From Dehalococcoidales bacterium (GTDB lineage Bacteria; Chloroflexota; Dehalococcoidia; Dehalococcoidales; UBA3254): DNA of 5,340 nucleotides. Positions 5,204 through 5,340 of the stretch are shown here, in pieces. The notes beneath the pieces are model-generated. The model was given only the letters and a program-made list of their open reading frames with translations. It ran no database searches and was not told where the DNA came from. The stretch covers positions 1 through 5,340 of the forward strand of contig JAQULX010000229.1 in assembly GCA_028718465.1 (NCBI GenBank). The letters run 5' to 3'. The position numbers and the translations under genes were made by a program. How positions within the stretch are numbered: position 1 is the first letter of the stretch; each line of letters begins with the position of its first letter.

Positions 5204-5340
5204 TTATACTTTGGCTTTTAAGGGATATCTTTCCGGGTGCTCGATTATGTCAACGGTCAGGTCAACATCCAGGTCCGGCCAATAAAAATGCCCTTTTTGC
5301 GGTTCCTCCACATTGGTTACTTGAGCTATTGTGGCATTTT
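5204..5340 (-). CDS. C-terminus of a small protein, possibly DUF2442-like, cut by the right edge
   Basis: An open minus-strand frame enters from the right edge and ends at TAA (5206-5204), giving 44 residues. It contains VTNVEEPQKGHFYWPDLDVD and then a tail reading LTVDIIEHPERYPLKAKV. The composition is convincingly coding, and the W-P-D-L-D-x-D-L pattern recalls the C-terminal part of DUF2442 proteins, small proteins often found near toxin-antitoxin genes. That assignment is from memory and tentative. The start is outside the window. It shares the strand of the hsd genes but is about 800 bp upstream, so it is probably a separate unit. Confidence 0.55.
   Translation of the reverse strand, partial: NATIAQVTNVEEPQKGHFYWPDLDVDLTVDIIEHPERYPLKAKV

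Overview
The window carries one side of a type I restriction-modification locus, all on the minus strand and read from right to left. The order is a short leader ORF (4396-4319), hsdM (4315-1778), hsdS (1785-454), and then only the first 116 codons of hsdR (450-100). hsdM and hsdS overlap by 8 bp and hsdS is followed 3 bp later by hsdR, so they look like one transcript with coupled translation. HsdM has every motif expected of an adenine-N6 methyltransferase plus a C-terminal extension of about 370 residues with a long coiled coil. HsdS has the usual two target-recognition domains (TRDs). The R subunit stops before any nuclease or helicase motif. As seen here, the locus could methylate DNA but could not cleave or translocate it, unless the rest of HsdR lies beyond the left edge.

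At the extreme left, a new minus-strand gene begins at position 20 with a good ribosome binding site held in a small hairpin; only about 6 codons are visible. The abrupt end of HsdR similarity followed by a fresh start fits an insertion or rearrangement into hsdR, though the cause cannot be seen.

Right of hsdM (about 4397-5203) there is no intact gene. The first 200 bases hold likely control sequence for the operon: a leader ORF with a consensus Shine-Dalgarno, a heptamer repeated one helical turn apart, a candidate sigma-70-type promoter with a perfect TTGACA, and a palindrome/repeat cluster further upstream. From about 4620 to 5170 come decayed coding remnants on the plus strand. One resembles the C-terminal tail of a serine recombinase, next to a 17-bp match to what looks like a tmRNA or tRNA 3' end including CCA. 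This suggests an old mobile-element boundary. At the right edge is the C-terminus of another minus-strand gene, possibly of the DUF2442 type.

The organism cannot be named. Strong AGGAGG-type Shine-Dalgarno sites, moderate G+C and the protein style suggest a bacterium, perhaps an anaerobic Firmicute, but this is a low-confidence guess. No clearly new system was found. The most interesting points are the truncated R subunit, the leader ORF, and the mosaic remnant region upstream.
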